DNA of 64,000 nucleotides from Actinomycetota bacterium (GTDB taxonomy: Bacteria; Actinomycetota; Actinomycetes; Actinomycetales; Microbacteriaceae). The notes below the pieces were generated by a model. It was not told where the DNA came from and searched no databases. It worked only from the letters and a program-made list of their open reading frames with translations. Shown here piece by piece: positions 48,931 through 57,525 of the stretch; the first letter of the stretch is position 1; every line of letters begins with the position of its first letter. Where the stretch lies: NCBI GenBank assembly GCA_020160915.1, contig JAIUPK010000003.1:186001-250000 (forward strand), given 5' to 3'. Position numbers and translations under genes: made by a program.

Positions 48931-48956
48931 CACACGTGAACTATGGTTCACATGTG
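48931..48956. promoter_or_regulatory. Operator-like palindrome upstream of the ABC/catabolic cluster
   Basis: CACACGTGAAC (48931-48941), then TATG, then GTTCACATGTG (48946-48956). The arms are reverse complements at 10 of 11 positions. It lies 37-62 bases before the GTG of the substrate-binding gene, where a promoter should be. The IclR protein encoded in the same run is the leading candidate binder. The 291-base gap shows no other clear signal. Confidence 0.65.
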
Positions 48957-49185
48957 ACCACACGTTAGCAGGGGGACTGTACCGCCGCAAGCATTCGATG
49001 TGTGCCGCGAGCGCGGATGCGGCAGCGAGCAGCGCGCCCGTGCCGATGCACGTACAGATGTCCGGGACGACCGAATCGGTCAACGCGAGGCAGCACCACT
49101 GGTGACGGAGCAGCTCAGCACGCTGCGGGTTGACGCCACCCGGCATCGCCACGATTGAACGATCCGTGCCGTTGCGCCCGAGCGC

Positions 49186-49464
49186 TCAGCCCAGATCCTG
49201 AAGCGCCTCGATCAGTTCGTCCACGGTGTGTGCTGCATTCGACGGATGCCGCAGCGGCCTGTCACGGTGCAGCACATAGTGGTTGCGCCGCCCCCGCCGT
49301 TCGCGCTCGAGATACCCTTCGGTCTCGAGGTCGTTGAGGATCGTGACCGCACTGCGAGTGGTGATACCCGCTGCGGCCGCAAGCTCCTCGAGCGTGGCAT
49401 CCGGATTCTGGGCCACCCGCAGCAGCAGGTGGGCGTGGTGCGTGAGGAAGGTCCAGTGCGCCAT
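49186..49464 (-). CDS. Small winged-helix regulator
   Basis: A 92-residue protein with a winged helix of the MarR/ArsR type: HHAHLLLRVAQNPDATLEEL, then AAAAGITTRSAVTILNDLE as the recognition region and GYLERERRGRRNHYVL as the wing. It is monodomain, with no ligand domain or cysteine cluster. It lies 17 bases downstream of terC on the same strand and may be co-transcribed with it. The targets are unknown. Confidence 0.8.
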   Translation of the reverse strand: MAHWTFLTHHAHLLLRVAQNPDATLEELAAAAGITTRSAVTILNDLETEGYLERERRGRRNHYVLHRDRPLRHPSNAAHTVDELIEALQDLG

Positions 49465-49481
49465 GGCTCCATTGTGTCCGC

Positions 49482-50480
49482 TCAGTGTCGGTTGCGCGTG
49501 CCGTCGGAGAGTTCGTCGTCGGTTGCCTCCCGGAAGATGCCCGCGTTCGCGGCATCCACCGGTCGACGCCCCTGGCCCCGGGTGGCGATGAGGCTCGCGA
49601 CGATCGTCACGGCAAGGATGCCGAGGATGATCGCGAGCGACAGCGTGGTCGGCACCTTCCAGATGTCGTGCAGGGCCATCTTCACGCCGACCCAGATGAG
49701 GATCGCCGCGAGTCCGATCTTGAGATAGACGAAGCGGTGCACGAGGTCGGCGAGGAGGAAGTACATCGCCCGCAGACCGAGGATCGCGAAGGCGTTGGCC
49801 GTGAACACGAGGAACGCCTCGTCGGTCACGGCGAAGATCGCGGGGATCGAGTCAACAGCGAAGACGATGTCGGTGACCTCGATGAGCACGAGCACGGCGA
49901 GCAGAGGCGTGGCCACCAGCGCGCCGCCCACCCGGGTGACGAGCTTCTGGCCGTGGTACGCGTCGGTCATCGGCACGAACCGGCGGAACAGCTTCAGCAC
50001 CCGCGAGTTCGTCGGGTCGCCGTGGTCGTTGCGATGCCGCAGCATCTGGATGCCCGTGAAGACGAGCAGCGCCGCGAACACGTAGAGCACCCAGGCGAAG
50101 TTCTGCAGCAGCACTGCACCCGCAGCGATGAAGATGCCGCGGAACACGAGCGCTCCGAGTACCCCGAGGAAGAGCACGCGGTGCTGGTACTGCGCCGGCA
50201 CTCCGAAGCTGGCAAAGATGATCGCCCAGACGAAGACGTTGTCGACGGCGAGCGACTTCTCGATGACGAAGCCGGCGAAGTACTGCTGGCCGAACTCGGC
50301 GCCGAACAGCAGCCACACGATCACGCCGAAGCTCAGGCCGCTGAGCACCCAGAAGATTGACCATCCGGATGCCTCGCGCAATCCGATCACGTGGGCCTGA
50401 CGGTGCGCGACGAGGTCGATGACGAGCATGACGATGATGACGCCGATCACGGCGAGCCAGGCCCAGAAGGGGATGTCCAA
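49482..50480 (-). CDS. terC: TerC-family integral membrane protein
   Basis: A 332-residue protein with about nine membrane helices, of the TerC/Alx/MeeY family linked to tellurium resistance and, in several bacteria, to Mn2+ export or metal loading of secreted proteins. Characteristic blocks are FAGFVIEKSLAVDNVFVWA and VTDIVFAVDSIPAIFAVT, with the acidic residues proposed to bind metal. I use the TTG at 50480 (reading DIPFWAWLAVIGVII after it), which has AAAGGA five bases before it. The frame is open 22 codons further, but that part looks non-coding. Two matching palindromes lie in its leader. Confidence 0.86.
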   Translation of the reverse strand: MDIPFWAWLAVIGVIIVMLVIDLVAHRQAHVIGLREASGWSIFWVLSGLSFGVIVWLLFGAEFGQQYFAGFVIEKSLAVDNVFVWAIIFASFGVPAQYQHRVLFLGVLGALVFRGIFIAAGAVLLQNFAWVLYVFAALLVFTGIQMLRHRNDHGDPTNSRVLKLFRRFVPMTDAYHGQKLVTRVGGALVATPLLAVLVLIEVTDIVFAVDSIPAIFAVTDEAFLVFTANAFAILGLRAMYFLLADLVHRFVYLKIGLAAILIWVGVKMALHDIWKVPTTLSLAIILGILAVTIVASLIATRGQGRRPVDAANAGIFREATDDELSDGTRNRH

Positions 50481-50506
50481 GAAGGTCCTTTCGTGTGTGT
50501 AACCAC

Positions 50507-50552
50507 TGAAGCAGACTTCACCTATTGGACTCAATACATGAAGCACACTTCA
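50507..50552. promoter_or_regulatory. Two matching palindromes in the terC leader
   Basis: TGAAGCAGACTTCA (50507-50520) and TGAAGCACACTTCA (50539-50552) are each 5-base-arm palindromes, differ at one base and start 32 bases apart, about three helical turns. They lie 27-72 bases before the terC start and resemble paired regulator sites. Confidence 0.55.
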
Positions 50553-50690
50553 CAGGAATCTGGAAGGAACGCAGTCCCGGCCCCGCTCGCCGCGCCGCTG
50601 CGGACAACCGTCGGATGCACCCGCTCACCACAGCTACTCCCCGGGGAGTAATTCGTCCCGCATCGCTATCGGCGCACGAAATCTGCAGCT

Positions 50691-50710
50691 ACTGTACAGA
50701 CAATTACAGT
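50691..50710. promoter_or_regulatory. Operator-like dyad before the exporter operon
   Basis: ACTGTA, eight bases, then TACAGT (50691-50710) lies 26 bases before the ABC ATPase ATG. It is a candidate site for the TetR protein encoded at the end of the same operon. Confidence 0.45.
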
Positions 50711-50735
50711 CCCTGCACTTTGAGAGGACCCGAAC

Positions 50736-51443
50736 ATGGAACGGGAATTGGTGGTCGATGCTCGAGGCATCGGAAAGGACTACGGGAGGGGATCGGCGCG
50801 CTTCAGTGCGTTGAAGGATGTCACCCTCCAGATAGCGAAGGGCGAGTGCGTCGCGATCGTCGGCAAGAGCGGATCCGGCAAGTCGACTCTGATGCACGTG
50901 CTCGCTCTGCTCGACGCACCCGACTCGGGCACGCTCGCGATCGACGGCGTCGACACGAAGAAGCTCTCGACCGGGCAGCTCAACACCCTGCGCAATCGCA
51001 CGTTCGGGTTCGTGTTCCAGCAGTTCTTCCTCACCCCGGGCACCTCAGTGCTCGACAACGTCACGTTGCCTCTGGAGATCGCCGGCCTGTCGCCCCGACT
51101 CCGTCGCGAGAAGGGGATGGCGGTGCTCGAACAACTCGAGCTCGCCGATAAGGCCCGGAGCAACGCCAATGACCTTTCGGGCGGCCAGAAGCAGCGCGTC
51201 GTGATCGCGCGCGCTCTCGTGGGCAACCCCGGAGTGATCTTCGCCGACGAACCGACGGGCAACCTCGACAGCGCTACGGGTGCGGTCGTGGAGGAGACCC
51301 TGTTCGCGCTCAACCGGGACCACGGCATCACCCTGATCATCGTCACTCATGACGACGAACTCGCCGCCCGCTGCGACCGCCAGATCTTTCTGCGCGACGG
51401 CGCGATCGTGTCCGACAGCGCGACGACGGGGGTGGCGGCGTGA
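50736..51443 (+). CDS. MacB/LolD-type ABC ATPase
   Basis: A 235-residue ATPase. Walker A is [14 protein letters not shown], the Q-loop region is [18 protein letters not shown], signature [14 protein letters not shown], Walker [14 protein letters not shown] and H-loop IVTHDDELA. These are the usual sequences of the MacB/LolD/FtsE group, which drives mechanotransmission rather than classic import. GAGAGG precedes the ATG. It overlaps the permease gene by four bases (GTGA), forming a two-component exporter followed by tetR. Confidence 0.93.
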   Translation: MERELVVDARGIGKDYGRGSARFSALKDVTLQIAKGECVAIVGKSGSGKSTLMHVLALLDAPDSGTLAIDGVDTKKLSTGQLNTLRNRTFGFVFQQFFLTPGTSVLDNVTLPLEIAGLSPRLRREKGMAVLEQLELADKARSNANDLSGGQKQRVVIARALVGNPGVIFADEPTGNLDSATGAVVEETLFALNRDHGITLIIVTHDDELAARCDRQIFLRDGAIVSDSATTGVAA

Positions 51444-52735
51444 GAACCACCGACCTGGTCGCCAAGGCGGCCCGCAACACCTTCCGGAGCAAGACGCGCA
51501 CGACCCTCACGGTGCTCGCACTGTTCGTCGGCGCCTTCACGCTCACCCTTACCACTGCGGTGGGTGCCGGCGTGACCGACTACGTCACCAAGCAGGTGGA
51601 CTCCCTCGGAGCGGATGACGTGTTCATCGTCACCCGCACGGCGGCGGCCACCACAGACGGCCCCACGAAGTACGACCCCGAGACCTCCTCGGCCTCGACC
51701 GGCGCGACCGCGCCCGGGCTGCCGGGTGCGTCCGGCAGCGACCCCCTCACCGCGGGTGACCTCGACGAACTCGCAGCGTTCGAGGGCATCGTCAGCGTCG
51801 ACCCCATCCAGACCGCCGCGGTGGACTTCGTGCAGTACGACGGGGGTGACCGCTTCGAGTTGACGATCAATCCGACGTCGTCGGTCACGAAATCGGACCT
51901 CGTCGCGGGTGCGCAGCTGGACCAATCGTCCACGAACCGCCAGCTCATGCTGCCGTCGGACTTCGTCGAGCCGCTCGGGTTCGCCGACGCCGAAGCAGCG
52001 GTGGGCAGCACGGTGACGTTGGGCATCACCGACGTTCTCGGTGCGCAATCGACGGTGGAGGCGACGATCGTCGGAGTCTCGCAGCAGTCGCTGCTGAGCT
52101 CGGGAGCCGGCGCCAACCAGGCCCTCGTGAGCGAACTCGTCGACGTGCAGTCGGCCGGAATCGACACGGGTGACCCGCGATACGCGATCGCGGTCGCGCG
52201 ATTCGACACGTCGCTGACGACCGACGAGGTCGCGGCCCTCAAGGCGGACATCGTCGGGGCGGGGTACGGTGCCCAGACGATCCAGGATCAGCTCGGTGTG
52301 ATCAAGACGGTGATCGACGGCATCATCGGCGTACTGAACGCGTTCGCGGTCGTGGCACTGCTCGCCGCCGCCTTCGGCATCGTGAACACCCTGCTCATGA
52401 GTGTGCAGGAGCGCACCCGCGAGATTGGCCTCATGAAGGCAATGGGGATGCGCAGCCGAACCGTCTTCGCCCTCTTCAGCCTCGAGGCCACCTTCATCGG
52501 ATTCCTCGGCAGCGCCATCGGGGCGGGCGTCGCCATCCTGCTCGGTACCGCTCTCAGCGGGGCGCTCAGTGCGGGTCCACTCGCAGCACTACCTGGCCTG
52601 AACATCCTCCTGTTCGAGCCGATGTCGATCCTCGGGATAGTCCTGCTGATCATGGTGATCGCGTTCCTCGCGGGCACCCTGCCTGCCAGCCGTGCGGCCC
52701 GGAAGAATCCCATCGAATCACTACGCTACGAGTAG
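51440..52735 (+). CDS. MacB/FtsX-type ABC permease
   Basis: A 431-residue membrane protein. One N-terminal helix (RTTLTVLALFVGAFTLTLTT) is followed by a large outside MacB-like domain (about residues 45-270) and three C-terminal helices beginning VVALLAAAFGIVNTLLMSV. The FtsX signature RTREIGLMKAMGMRSRTVF sits between helices 2 and 3. With the ATPase upstream it likely exports a peptide, lipid or drug. The cognate TetR gene starts 19 bases after its stop. Confidence 0.92.
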   Translation: MRTTDLVAKAARNTFRSKTRTTLTVLALFVGAFTLTLTTAVGAGVTDYVTKQVDSLGADDVFIVTRTAAATTDGPTKYDPETSSASTGATAPGLPGASGSDPLTAGDLDELAAFEGIVSVDPIQTAAVDFVQYDGGDRFELTINPTSSVTKSDLVAGAQLDQSSTNRQLMLPSDFVEPLGFADAEAAVGSTVTLGITDVLGAQSTVEATIVGVSQQSLLSSGAGANQALVSELVDVQSAGIDTGDPRYAIAVARFDTSLTTDEVAALKADIVGAGYGAQTIQDQLGVIKTVIDGIIGVLNAFAVVALLAAAFGIVNTLLMSVQERTREIGLMKAMGMRSRTVFALFSLEATFIGFLGSAIGAGVAILLGTALSGALSAGPLAALPGLNILLFEPMSILGIVLLIMVIAFLAGTLPASRAARKNPIESLRYE

Positions 52736-52754
52736 AGGGTAAGGAGGTCACCGC

Positions 52755-53366
52755 ATGGAACGCTCGCGCAGCGCGCGCCACGCGGTGACCTCCCGCACGA
52801 TCGAGGAGAACGCGGTGCGGCTCGTGCTCGAGCACGGGCTCGATGCGGTGACCGTGGACATGATCTGCGAGGCCGCAGGAATCTCGCAGCGCACGTTCTT
52901 CAACCACTTCCCCACGAAGATCGACGCGATCGTCGGCGCCGCCGGGCCGAAGGTGGATGAGGCAGCCGTGCGGCGCTTCCTCGCGTCAAGCAGCCCGGAC
53001 CTGGTCGGCGACCTGCTCGAGCTCGTCATGCATCTCGCGCCCGGCGACCCCTCCAATCCGGGCTTGATGGAGGCGCGGTGGAGGCTGATCACCACGACGC
53101 CTGCCCTGCTGCAGCTCGAGATGGACCGCATGATCTCCGTGCAACGGGAGATGGTGGACATCCTCGTGATGCGCCTCACCCGACACGCGAACTCGGGCGA
53201 GACGCCGGAGGAGATCCGCGACCAAGCCGACCTGCTGAGTCACCTGGTCGCCGGAATGATCCGGTTCTCGATCGAGGCCCCGGGCCCACGGCGGATGCCC
53301 GGACCGATCAACCTGGAGCGCACCCGCGCCGTGCTTCGGCAGCTTCTGCCGAAGTTGGTCGACTAG
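52755..53366 (+). CDS. TetR-family regulator
   Basis: A 203-residue regulator with N-terminal helix-turn-helix VTVDMICEAAGISQRTFFNHF (read in parts), the typical TetR recognition block, and a helical C-terminal domain. AAGGAGG lies nine bases before the ATG. It is the third gene of the exporter operon and probably represses it through the dyad at 50691-50710. The inducer is unknown. Confidence 0.9.
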   Translation: MERSRSARHAVTSRTIEENAVRLVLEHGLDAVTVDMICEAAGISQRTFFNHFPTKIDAIVGAAGPKVDEAAVRRFLASSSPDLVGDLLELVMHLAPGDPSNPGLMEARWRLITTTPALLQLEMDRMISVQREMVDILVMRLTRHANSGETPEEIRDQADLLSHLVAGMIRFSIEAPGPRRMPGPINLERTRAVLRQLLPKLVD

Positions 53367-53376
53367 TTGGCCTATC

Positions 53377-53452
<76 letters not shown>

Positions 53453-53520
53453 TGGGGCCCATCGCACGCGAGTGGGCCGACGAACAAGATTAGCATGAGT
53501 CGAGGAGCAGAAGGAGTGCG

Positions 53521-53994
53521 ATGAGTACGCGACTGGAGGCGGGGGCTGCGGCACCCGAATTCACCCTGAGGGACCAGACCGGGGCATCCGTGTCGCTGGC
53601 CGATCTGAAGGGGCAGAAGGTGATCCTGTACTTCTACCCGGAGGCCCTCACCGAGGCCTGCACGAAGCAGGCGTGCGACTTCCGCGACAGCCTCAACTCG
53701 CTCAAGTCGGCGGGCTACACAGTCGTCGGCGTGTCGCGTGACGAGCCGGAGAAGCTCGCCGAGTTCGTCAAGCGCGACGGACTGAACTTCACGCTGTTGA
53801 GCGACCCCGACCGCGCGGTGCACGAGCTCTACGGCGTGTGGGGCGAGAAGAGCATGTACGGCAAGACTGTGGTGGGCGTCATCCGGTCGACGTTCGTCAT
53901 CGACGAGAACGGCGTCGTGACTCTGCCCCTGTACAACGTGAAGGCGACCGGCCACGTGGCCAGCCTGCGCAAGAAGCTGGGCCTCGCCGCCTGA
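53521..53994 (+). CDS. bcp: Thioredoxin-dependent peroxiredoxin, BCP family
   Basis: A 157-residue peroxiredoxin Q/BCP that reduces peroxides using thioredoxin. It starts RLEAGAAAPEFTLRDQTG. The active region is PEALTEACTKQACDFRDSL, with the peroxidatic Cys and the resolving Cys five residues later. GVSRDEPEKLAEF and LSDPDRAVHELYGVWGEK are standard. The family usually has PKAxTPGCT; here it is PEALTEACT, a mild change. The stop overlaps the next gene's ATG (TGATG). Confidence 0.93.
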   Translation: MSTRLEAGAAAPEFTLRDQTGASVSLADLKGQKVILYFYPEALTEACTKQACDFRDSLNSLKSAGYTVVGVSRDEPEKLAEFVKRDGLNFTLLSDPDRAVHELYGVWGEKSMYGKTVVGVIRSTFVIDENGVVTLPLYNVKATGHVASLRKKLGLAA

Positions 53995-55040
53995 TGGCCG
54001 AGCACGCGTCGCGCCACGTCGCCTCGCTGAGGGGCGGGGTCAGTCAGTACTCCAGCGGGCTCGGCTCGATCACCTCCGTGACTGCGGAGACGTTCCCGAT
54101 TCTGAAGAACCTCTCCATCAAGCGCCTGGTGCTCGCACCCGGAACGATCCGCGAGCCGCACTGGCATGCCAACGCCAACGAGCTCACGTACTGCATCTCG
54201 GGCACGGTGCTCGTCTCCGTGCTCGACACCGGCAGCGTCGTCTCGGCGTTCACGATCGAGGCGGGCCAGATGTTCCACATCCCGTCGGGATCCCTGCACC
54301 ACATCGAGAACATCGGTGACACCGAGGCCGAGCTGATCGTCGCCTTCCGTCACGAACTGCCCCAGGACTTCTCCCTGTGGTCGGGCTTCGGTGCGATGAC
54401 GGATGCCGTGCTCGGCAACACCTTCTCCACGCCTTCCAGCACTTGGGCTTCGATCCCGCGGGACACCACCCCCCGTTACCTCGTCGCCCGCCCCGGCGAC
54501 CCCGTTATCCCCGACGGCGCGGCCTTCCCCAACCCGCACAAGTTCGACGTCGAGTCGCAGAGCGCTCCGGTGTCGAGCCCGGTGGGTAGTGCCAAGCTCG
54601 CCCGCGAAGGGTTCTGGCCGTCGCTGACCAACATCTCGATGTACTCGCTGCGGGTGCGTGAAGACGGTATGCGCGAGCCCCACTGGCATCCGGTCACCTC
54701 GGAGATGGGCTACATTCACGCCGGTCACGCGCGCATGACGATCCTCGACCCCGACGGCCGGCTCGACACCTACCTGCTCGAGCCCGGTGACGTGTACTTC
54801 GTGCCCGCCTCGTACCCGCATCACATCGAGGTGATCGGCGACGACGACATCCACTTCCTCGTGTTCTTCGACCAGGCCACGCCCGCCGACATCGGCTACC
54901 GAGCGGCCGCCTCGGCCTACTCGCCGGAGGTGCTCGCAGCGACGTTCAGCGTGCCGCTGGCCAACTGGCCGGCACTGCCGTTCACGCCCGAGGATCCGCT
55001 GATCGTCGCGAAGCAGAACCCGAGCGACCCGGTCGCCTAG
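53994..55040 (+). CDS. Oxalate-decarboxylase-like bicupin
   Basis: A 348-residue protein with two cupin domains. Each has a manganese site: REPHWHANANELTYCISG with GSLHHIENIG in the first, and REPHWHPVTSEMGYIHAG with SYPHHIEVIG in the second. This duplication is typical of oxalate decarboxylase and oxalate oxidase-like proteins. No signal peptide is seen, so it is cytoplasmic. It is coupled to bcp by a one-base overlap, which hints at handling of hydrogen peroxide or oxidative acid stress together. Other carboxylate substrates remain possible. Confidence 0.87.
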   Translation: MAEHASRHVASLRGGVSQYSSGLGSITSVTAETFPILKNLSIKRLVLAPGTIREPHWHANANELTYCISGTVLVSVLDTGSVVSAFTIEAGQMFHIPSGSLHHIENIGDTEAELIVAFRHELPQDFSLWSGFGAMTDAVLGNTFSTPSSTWASIPRDTTPRYLVARPGDPVIPDGAAFPNPHKFDVESQSAPVSSPVGSAKLAREGFWPSLTNISMYSLRVREDGMREPHWHPVTSEMGYIHAGHARMTILDPDGRLDTYLLEPGDVYFVPASYPHHIEVIGDDDIHFLVFFDQATPADIGYRAAASAYSPEVLAATFSVPLANWPALPFTPEDPLIVAKQNPSDPVA

Positions 55041-55480
55041 GATCGCTTCGTCGCCTGCACGACCGACGGTGTGAACACCAGCACGAGAACGGCGAGGGCG
55101 GGTATCAGCAGCGCCCAGCCGATCGCGGGCTGCGCGAAGAGGCCCTGGAAGCATCCGATCGCCACCGCGATCTGCAGCACCTGCCAGGTGATCGCCGCGC
55201 CGCGGATCCACGGGCTGGCGCGCAGGGTGTTGACCGCGATGACCCCGAGCCAGGCGGCGGCGATGCCAGTGAGCACGGTCAGGAAGAGCGCGCTGGCCAG
55301 CGATGCTGGCGTCGCAATGAGCAACTCGACCACGAGGTAGACGGTCGCCGCGACCAGCAGTGCACACTCTGCGAACAGCAGAACGGCGAGCACAACCAGC
55401 AGCGGATTCCGGGGATCGTTCACCTTCGCGTCATCCGCTGTACTCACAGTGTCGTCCCATACAAAACCATTGATTTGCAT
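55037..55480 (-). CDS. Hypothetical four-helix membrane protein
   Basis: A 147-residue protein: a polar N-terminus of about 25 residues, then hydrophobic segments LLVVLAVLLFAECALLVAAT, ASALFLTVLTGIAAAWLGVI, AITWQVLQIAVAIGC and AIGWALLIPALAVLVLVF. It is conserved in layout among actinobacterial membrane proteins of unknown role. It converges on the bicupin gene with a 4-base overlap and is divergent from whiB1, with which it shares a promoter region. Confidence 0.8.
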   Translation of the reverse strand: MQINGFVWDDTVSTADDAKVNDPRNPLLVVLAVLLFAECALLVAATVYLVVELLIATPASLASALFLTVLTGIAAAWLGVIAVNTLRASPWIRGAAITWQVLQIAVAIGCFQGLFAQPAIGWALLIPALAVLVLVFTPSVVQATKRS

Positions 55481-55503
55481 CTACCGGTGTGAGAGTCTAT
55501 ATG
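55475..55503 (+). promoter_or_regulatory. Candidate whiB1 promoter
   Basis: TTGCAT (55475-55480), a 17-base spacer and TATATG (55498-55503) form a plausible -35/-10 pair. Transcription would start about 120 bases before the whiB1 ATG, leaving a long leader, as is known for whiB1 genes. The call rests on the pattern alone. Confidence 0.4.
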
Positions 55504-55632
55504 AGGTTGATTTCACGCTCCCAGTGTCGCGGGCGGATCCCCCAGGAATTCTCACCCGATACACCAGATGGCTGTTTTCGTCAGCGTCTGCCCCGCGGTC
55601 TAGTCCACCGCGTGCACCGAAGGAGCAACACC

Positions 55633-55881
55633 ATGGATTGGCGCGACAAGGCTGCCTGCCTCACCGCAGACCCCGAGCTCTTCTTCCCGGTCGGTAACAC
55701 CGGCCCGGCTGTCGACCAGATCGACAAGGCGAAGGCTGTGTGCGGTCGCTGCTCCGTCACCGAGATGTGCCTCCAGTACGCCCTCGACACCTCGCAGGAT
55801 TCCGGCGTGTGGGGTGGCCTCAGCGAAGACGAGCGTCGCGCCCTCAAGCGTCGCGCAGCGCGCGCGCGCCGCGCTTCCTAG
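55633..55881 (+). CDS. whiB1: WhiB1-type iron-sulfur transcription factor
   Basis: An 82-residue WhiB protein. Four cysteines bind a [4Fe-4S] cluster: one in DKAACLTADP, two in AVCGRCSV and one in EMCLQYAL. GVWGGLSEDERRALKRR is the turn and DNA-binding tail. The opening MDWRDKAAC and PELFFPVGNTGPA match WhiB1, the essential NO-responsive member, rather than other WhiB types. AGGAGCAACACC precedes the ATG. It is next to pdtaS, as in mycobacteria. Confidence 0.93.
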   Translation: MDWRDKAACLTADPELFFPVGNTGPAVDQIDKAKAVCGRCSVTEMCLQYALDTSQDSGVWGGLSEDERRALKRRAARARRAS

Positions 55882-55887
55882 TCGCTA

Positions 55888-55949
55888 GGTTTCGATACGC
55901 GGCTGCGCCGCTACAGGGTTTCGATACGCGGCTGCGCCGCTACTCAACC
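55888..55949. repeat. Tandem REP-like elements
   Basis: Two 27-base copies of GGTTTCGATACGCGG plus CTGCGCCGCTAC (55888-55914 and 55917-55943) stand two bases apart, and the second continues into TCAACC. Each can fold as a small hairpin. They separate the convergent whiB1 and pdtaS genes, and the second copy supplies the pdtaS stop codon. Related to 23405-23470. Confidence 0.8.
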
Positions 55950-57458
55950 AGCGGCCTGCGCTGACGCCTTCTTCATCCACGTCATCGGCACGTCGATCGT
56001 GACCTCGGTGCCGCTTCCCATGAGCGTGTGCCAGTCGATCGTTCCGCCCAACTCGCCCTGGATGAGGGTGCGCACGATCTGAGTTCCGAGCCCTGAGCCG
56101 ACCTTGCCCTCGGGCAATCCGACGCCGTTGTCGCGCACCTTCACGCTCAGCAGGTCGTCGGTGCGCTTGGCGATGATGTCGACCTTGCCGTCGGCGCGAC
56201 CCGCGAGACCGTGCTCGACGGCGTTGGTCACCAGCTCGGTCAGGGCGAGCGCGAGCGGCGTCGCGTACTCGCTCGGCAGGTGCCCGAAGCTTCCCGTCGA
56301 GGTCGGGTGCACCGTGGTGTTGTGACTCGAGGCGACCTCCGCGATGAGCTTCAGCACCCGGTCGAACACCACGTCGAAGTCGACGTTCTGGTTGAGGCCC
56401 TCGCTGAGGGTGTCGTGCACCACGGCGATGGCGGCGACGCGGCGCATGGCCTGGCCGAGCGCATCCCGGGCGACATCGCTGTGGGTGCGGCGGGCCTGGA
56501 TCCTGAGCAGGGATGCCACAGTCTGCAGGTTGTTCTTGACGCGATGGTGGATCTCGCGGATCGTGGCATCCTTCGTCAGGAGTTCGCGCTCCTGGTGGCG
56601 GATCTCCGTGGCATCCCGACACAGCACGATCGCGCCGACGCGCTCCCCGCGGTTTCGGATCGGGATGGTGCGCAGCGACACCGTGACCCCGCGCGACTCG
56701 ATGTCGGTGCGCCACGGCGCCCGGCCGGTGACCACGAGCGGCAGCGACTCGTCGACCGTGAGCCGGCCGTGCAGCAGGCTCGTGGTCACCTCGGCGAGCG
56801 ACTCCCCCTCGAGCTCACCGGCGAAGCCCATGCGGTTGAACGCCGACAGCGCGTTGGGGCTCGCGAACGTCACCATGCCGTCGACGTCGAGCCTGATCAG
56901 ACCATCGGATGCCCGGGGTGCCCCACGACGCGGACCACTCGGCGCACCCAGATCGGGAAAGTCCCCGGAGGCGATCATCGCGAACAGGTCGTTCGCGCAC
57001 TCGTTGAAGGTGAGCTCCTGGCGACTCGGGGTGCGCGCCTCGCTCAGGTTGGTGTGCCGGGTGATCACCGCGATCGGAGTCTTAGTCGTCGCGCTGCCGC
57101 TAGGGCTCAGCCTGCGCAGCACCGGTACGGCGCGCACGCGCGTGGGCGTCTCCTCGTACCAGTCGGGGGTGGAGGTGTCGACGATTCGGGATGTCTCGAA
57201 GGCTTCGGTGACCTGCGCCTTCCACTCGGGCTTGATGGCCTGCCCGACGAAGTCGCGGTAGAACAAGGTCGCTGAGCTCGACGGGCGCGCATGGGAGACG
57301 GCCACGAAACCGCCCTCGGCGCTCGGCACCCACAGCACGATGTCGGCGAAGGCGAGGTCGGCCAGCAACTGCCAGTCGCCCACCAGCAGGTGCAGCCATT
57401 CGATGTCGGCCTCGCTCGAACGCCCCTGGGCCTGAACGAGATCACTGAGGGTCGACAC
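55944..57458 (-). CDS. pdtaS: Sensor histidine kinase PdtaS-like
   Basis: A 504-residue soluble kinase. An N-terminal GAF-like domain (about 15-145) and a PAS domain (about 190-300) precede the HisKA_2 dimer domain, with the phospho-His in REIHHRVKNNLQTVASLLRI, and a C-terminal ATPase domain (LALTELVTNAVEH, VRDNGVGLPEG, GLGTQIV). This matches PdtaS, which phosphorylates the antiterminator PdtaR. GTG start at 57458. The ancestral neighbour upstream appears to have been cpaE on the same strand; an islet now separates them. Confidence 0.92.
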   Translation of the reverse strand: MSTLSDLVQAQGRSSEADIEWLHLLVGDWQLLADLAFADIVLWVPSAEGGFVAVSHARPSSSATLFYRDFVGQAIKPEWKAQVTEAFETSRIVDTSTPDWYEETPTRVRAVPVLRRLSPSGSATTKTPIAVITRHTNLSEARTPSRQELTFNECANDLFAMIASGDFPDLGAPSGPRRGAPRASDGLIRLDVDGMVTFASPNALSAFNRMGFAGELEGESLAEVTTSLLHGRLTVDESLPLVVTGRAPWRTDIESRGVTVSLRTIPIRNRGERVGAIVLCRDATEIRHQERELLTKDATIREIHHRVKNNLQTVASLLRIQARRTHSDVARDALGQAMRRVAAIAVVHDTLSEGLNQNVDFDVVFDRVLKLIAEVASSHNTTVHPTSTGSFGHLPSEYATPLALALTELVTNAVEHGLAGRADGKVDIIAKRTDDLLSVKVRDNGVGLPEGKVGSGLGTQIVRTLIQGELGGTIDWHTLMGSGTEVTIDVPMTWMKKASAQAAG

Positions 57459-57466
57459 GCGTTCAA

Positions 57467-57525
57467 GGCTAGCGCCCTAGCGACGCCGTCGCCCCCGCGC
57501 GGGCTCCGCGACGGGCTCGAGCCGC
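57467..57525. repeat. Direct repeat bounding the islet, left copy
   Basis: 59 bases beginning GGCTAGCGCCCTAGCG, matching 59193-59251 at 55 of 59 positions. It encodes the last residues (ending PARGRRRR) and stop of the unknown membrane protein gene on the minus strand, copying the end of cpaE. Confidence 0.85.

Noticed and set aside
48928-49152. A 74-codon minus-strand frame (MAMPGGVNPQRAELL...) upstream of the ABC binding-protein gene
   Set aside because: The first part has good codon composition, but the end runs through the operator-like palindrome with poor codons, no family is recognisable and no ribosome-binding site is seen. It may be a decayed gene remnant.
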